Assembly (NCBI GenBank): GCA_049366715.1
Contig: JBMNCQ010000083.1
Coordinates: forward strand, 96,777 to 160,776
DNA: 64,000 nt
Reading direction: 5' to 3'
Origin: JBMNCQ01 sp049366715
Lineage (GTDB): Bacteria; Bacillota; Peptococcia; Peptococcales; BICA1-8
Shown in pieces: positions 62,673 to 64,000 of the stretch (position 1 is its first letter; each line of letters begins with the position of its first letter). A program made the translations under genes and the position numbers. The notes beneath the pieces are model-generated. The model saw nothing but the letters and a program-made list of their open reading frames with translations. It was not told the origin of the DNA and searched no databases.

Positions 62673-63035
62673 ATGGATCGTTTAGCACAAATTTTTGCTT
62701 TACAGGATAAGTTAGACCAAAAAATTACTAAGTCCAGGAAGATAGACTTTGATTATGATACCTGGATTCAAAAAGAGATTCTGGCAATCATTTCAGAATT
62801 AGCGGAAGTTTTAGATGAGACTAACTTTAAGTGGTGGAAAAATACTCGAGAAATAAAAAAAGAAAATCTTAAAGAAGAACTAATAGATGTTTTCCACTTT
62901 TATATTAGTTTATGTCTTAAAGTAGGGATTACCCCTGAGGATTTGTTTGAGGCTTATCAGAAAAAAAACAGGGAGAACATCCTCAGGCAGGACGGCTTAT
63001 CGGATAAGGACGGCTATGCAATATCTGAAGCATGA
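62673..63035 (+). CDS. dUTP diphosphatase, dimeric (dUTPase_2/MazG-like) family
   Basis: A 120-residue all-alpha NTP pyrophosphatase-fold protein. It has the helical metal-binding pattern ISELAEVLDE (about 46-55) and EELIDVFHFYISLCLKVG (about 72-89), plus the family's KWWK motif. Probably hydrolyses dUTP to dUMP, limiting uracil in DNA; related MazG-like proteins act on other nucleotides. ATG 62673 is directly after the mlpA stop. Confidence 0.82.
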   Translation: MDRLAQIFALQDKLDQKITKSRKIDFDYDTWIQKEILAIISELAEVLDETNFKWWKNTREIKKENLKEELIDVFHFYISLCLKVGITPEDLFEAYQKKNRENILRQDGLSDKDGYAISEA

Positions 63036-63041
63036 TTTAGC

Positions 63042-63083
63042 ACAAGATGCTTTGTCGACAAGACAGGGCATCTTTTATATTTT
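63042..63083 (+). terminator. Terminator after the dUTPase-like gene
   Basis: AAGATGCTTTGTC (63044-63056) pairs with GACAGGGCATCTT (63062-63074), 13 pairs with two G-U, loop GACAA, followed by TTATATTTT. The 200 bases after it lead to the next gene and hold no other structure I could support. Confidence 0.8.
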
Positions 63084-63293
63084 AGGAACTCAGATAACAT
63101 TATCAATTAAGCACAATGCCAGGGAAGAAAGTACCGGCTGAGTTTATGGGAGAGCTTTCTCTTTTGGCATATACGGGCTCCGGTTTCTCTTGCAATATCC
63201 CAGCTTAAAGAAAAGTGTGTGCGTGCATTTTTATTGGTAATTTTGGCATATCGGAAAAAAACTTCTCATAAAGATATTAATGAGGTGAGAGAC

Positions 63294-63614
63294 ATGCTAA
63301 ATATTTTGGTGATTTTATTATTCCTGCTGCTGTGTTTTTTAGGAGTCAGGTCAAAAATATATTTAAGCAGACAAAGACAAAAAGACCTGCCGGAGATAAT
63401 AAATAGTCCTGTTTCCCAAGCCTTAACGCAATTATTAGGTGTTGCCGGAGGGATTTATTTGTCGTTAATCATGCTCTCGTCATTCTTGAGTTTGGAAGTT
63501 CCGGAGCAAGTATCGTTAGCCCAATTTTCTATTGATCCTCTCGCCCTTTTTTCCATTTTAATTACGCTTATCCAGCCTATAATTATGCGGCTTATCAAAA
63601 GGATTTATTTCTGA
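63294..63614 (+). CDS. Small membrane protein, function unknown
   Basis: A 106-residue protein with three predicted membrane helices: about 1-17, 44-66 and 82-100. The loop after the first helix is basic (SRQRQKDLPEII). I know no family for it. ATG 63294 is five bases from GAGGTGAG; the open frame goes back to 63219 but that part has no ribosome site. It sits 17 bases upstream of ylmC, so the two are likely co-transcribed. Confidence 0.7.
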   Translation: MLNILVILLFLLLCFLGVRSKIYLSRQRQKDLPEIINSPVSQALTQLLGVAGGIYLSLIMLSSFLSLEVPEQVSLAQFSIDPLALFSILITLIQPIIMRLIKRIYF

Positions 63615-63631
63615 CTTTAGGAGGTTTATTA

Positions 63632-63901
63632 ATGAGATTAAGTGAATTGATCGGTAAGCATATCGTTAATATTTATGACGGAGCCAGGTTAGGAACAGTT
63701 GCTGAATCTGATTTGGTAATACACACCGAAACCGGGGAAATTGATTCGATCATACTGCCTAACCGGGGAAATATTCTGAGTATCTGGATGGATAAATCCA
63801 GTTTGACCATCCCCTGGGAATCAGTAAAAAAAATAGGCCGGGAGGTAATAATTGTTGATTTGGACCAAAGCCATATGCGGCTTAAAAGGTTCTCTTATTA
63901 A
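63632..63901 (+). CDS. ylmC: PRC-barrel protein of the YlmC/YmxH sporulation family
   Basis: An 89-residue PRC-barrel protein (MRLSELIGKHIVNIYDGARL, then DSIILPNRGN and IPWESVKKIGREVIIVD). Members of this family are annotated as sporulation proteins (YlmC/YmxH) because they occur in spore formers; ymxH lies next to mlpA in B. subtilis. Its biochemical role is unknown. ATG 63632 follows AGGAGG. Confidence 0.88.
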   Translation: MRLSELIGKHIVNIYDGARLGTVAESDLVIHTETGEIDSIILPNRGNILSIWMDKSSLTIPWESVKKIGREVIIVDLDQSHMRLKRFSY

Positions 63902-63922
63902 GATGTATCGTGTATAAATAAT

Positions 63923-63947
63923 ACTAGATACTAGATACTGGATACTA
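63923..63947. repeat. Short tandem repeat, 7-bp unit
   Basis: ACTAGAT, ACTAGAT, ACTGGAT and a partial ACTA lie in a row (3.5 copies). It is directly next to the candidate insertion-sequence end. Confidence 0.7.
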
Positions 63948-64000
63948 TGTCAATAGTTTGTGAAAATGTCACCCCAGATGGGTGTTAATTATTCTGACAA
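63948..64000. mobile_element. Possible insertion-sequence end cut by the window edge
   Basis: From 63948 the sequence reads TGTCAATAGTTTGTG, then AAAATGTCACCCC, an inner CACCC/GGGTG repeat, and TCTGACAA. The opening TG, the AAAATGTCAC block and repeated TGTCA/TGACA units resemble the multiple terminal repeats of IS21-family elements. No transposase is visible, and the match is from memory of the pattern, so this is tentative. Confidence 0.3.

Noticed and set aside
63219..63293. 25-codon N-terminal extension of the small membrane protein
   Set aside because: No ribosome site before 63219; GAGGTGAG sits correctly before ATG 63294.
1..64000. Prophage, CRISPR array, tRNA or rRNA genes
   Set aside because: No repeat-spacer pattern, no phage structural or integrase genes and no tRNA-like or rRNA-like sequences were recognised on either strand.

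Overview
The window is a stretch of chromosome from a low-GC Gram-positive (Firmicutes) bacterium. Nearly every gene is on the + strand. The features that point there are CodY, PolC-type DNA polymerase, FliY in place of a short FliN, FlbD, CheC/CheD, YlxR/YlxQ, an MlpA-type peptidase and a YlmC/YmxH protein. The gene order hslUV-codY-fla/che, then rpsB-tsf-pyrH-frr-uppS-cdsA-dxr-rseP-ispG-proS-polC-rimP-nusA-infB-rbfA-truB-ribF-rpsO-pnp, is the classic Bacillus/Clostridia backbone. Details such as the reduced che set, small conserved orphans and frequent TTG/GTG starts suggest a motile, probably spore-forming member of the Clostridia, perhaps Peptococcaceae-like. The family assignment is inference.

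Region 1 (1-2580) holds the end of hslV, then hslU and codY, closed by a terminator. Region 2 (about 2.7-32.16 kb) is one long flagellar and chemotaxis operon. It encodes the rod/MS-ring/C-ring/export ATPase (flgB-flgC-fliE-fliF-fliG-fliH-fliI-fliJ), hook assembly (fliK, flgD, flgE), stator (motA, motB), switch (fliM, fliY, cheY), export gate (fliO-P-Q-R, flhB, flhA), placement GTPases (flhF, flhG), a PilZ brake protein, cheB-cheC-cheD and sigma-28. It ends with FapA-like and SwrB-like genes and a strong terminator. Most junctions overlap by 1-14 bases or lie within 30 bases. The usual cheA and cheW are absent between cheB and cheC.

Region 3 (32.2-48.4 kb) has rpsB and tsf as separate units with their own terminators, then pyrH-frr, then uppS-cdsA-(AI-2E family permease)-dxr-rseP-ispG-proS (lipid carrier, phospholipid and MEP isoprenoid synthesis), a small glycosyltransferase, an MgtC-family protein, and polC. 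The PolC protein lacks the 3'-5' exonuclease domain normally inserted in its PHP domain. This is the most notable protein-level observation in the window.

Region 4 (48.4-57 kb) is the rimP-nusA-ylxR-ylxQ-infB-rbfA-nrnA-truB-ribF operon with a near-consensus sigma-A promoter and a leader hairpin. It is followed by a two-gene small-ORF cassette that resembles a toxin-antitoxin arrangement, and by rpsO with its own promoter and structured leader. Region 5 (57-64 kb) has pnp, a YlxY-like polysaccharide deacetylase, a D,D-carboxypeptidase with a candidate forespore promoter, the M16 peptidase mlpA, a dimeric dUTPase-like protein, a small membrane protein and ylmC. The last ~80 bases hold a 7-bp tandem repeat and what looks like the end of an insertion sequence cut by the window edge.

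No tRNA, rRNA, CRISPR or prophage was seen. No gene-free stretch exceeds 300 bases. Most of the window is a well-known conserved backbone. The points worth a second look are the exonuclease-less PolC, the missing cheA/cheW, the leader RNAs, the palindrome over the rpsO promoter and the small cassette beside it.
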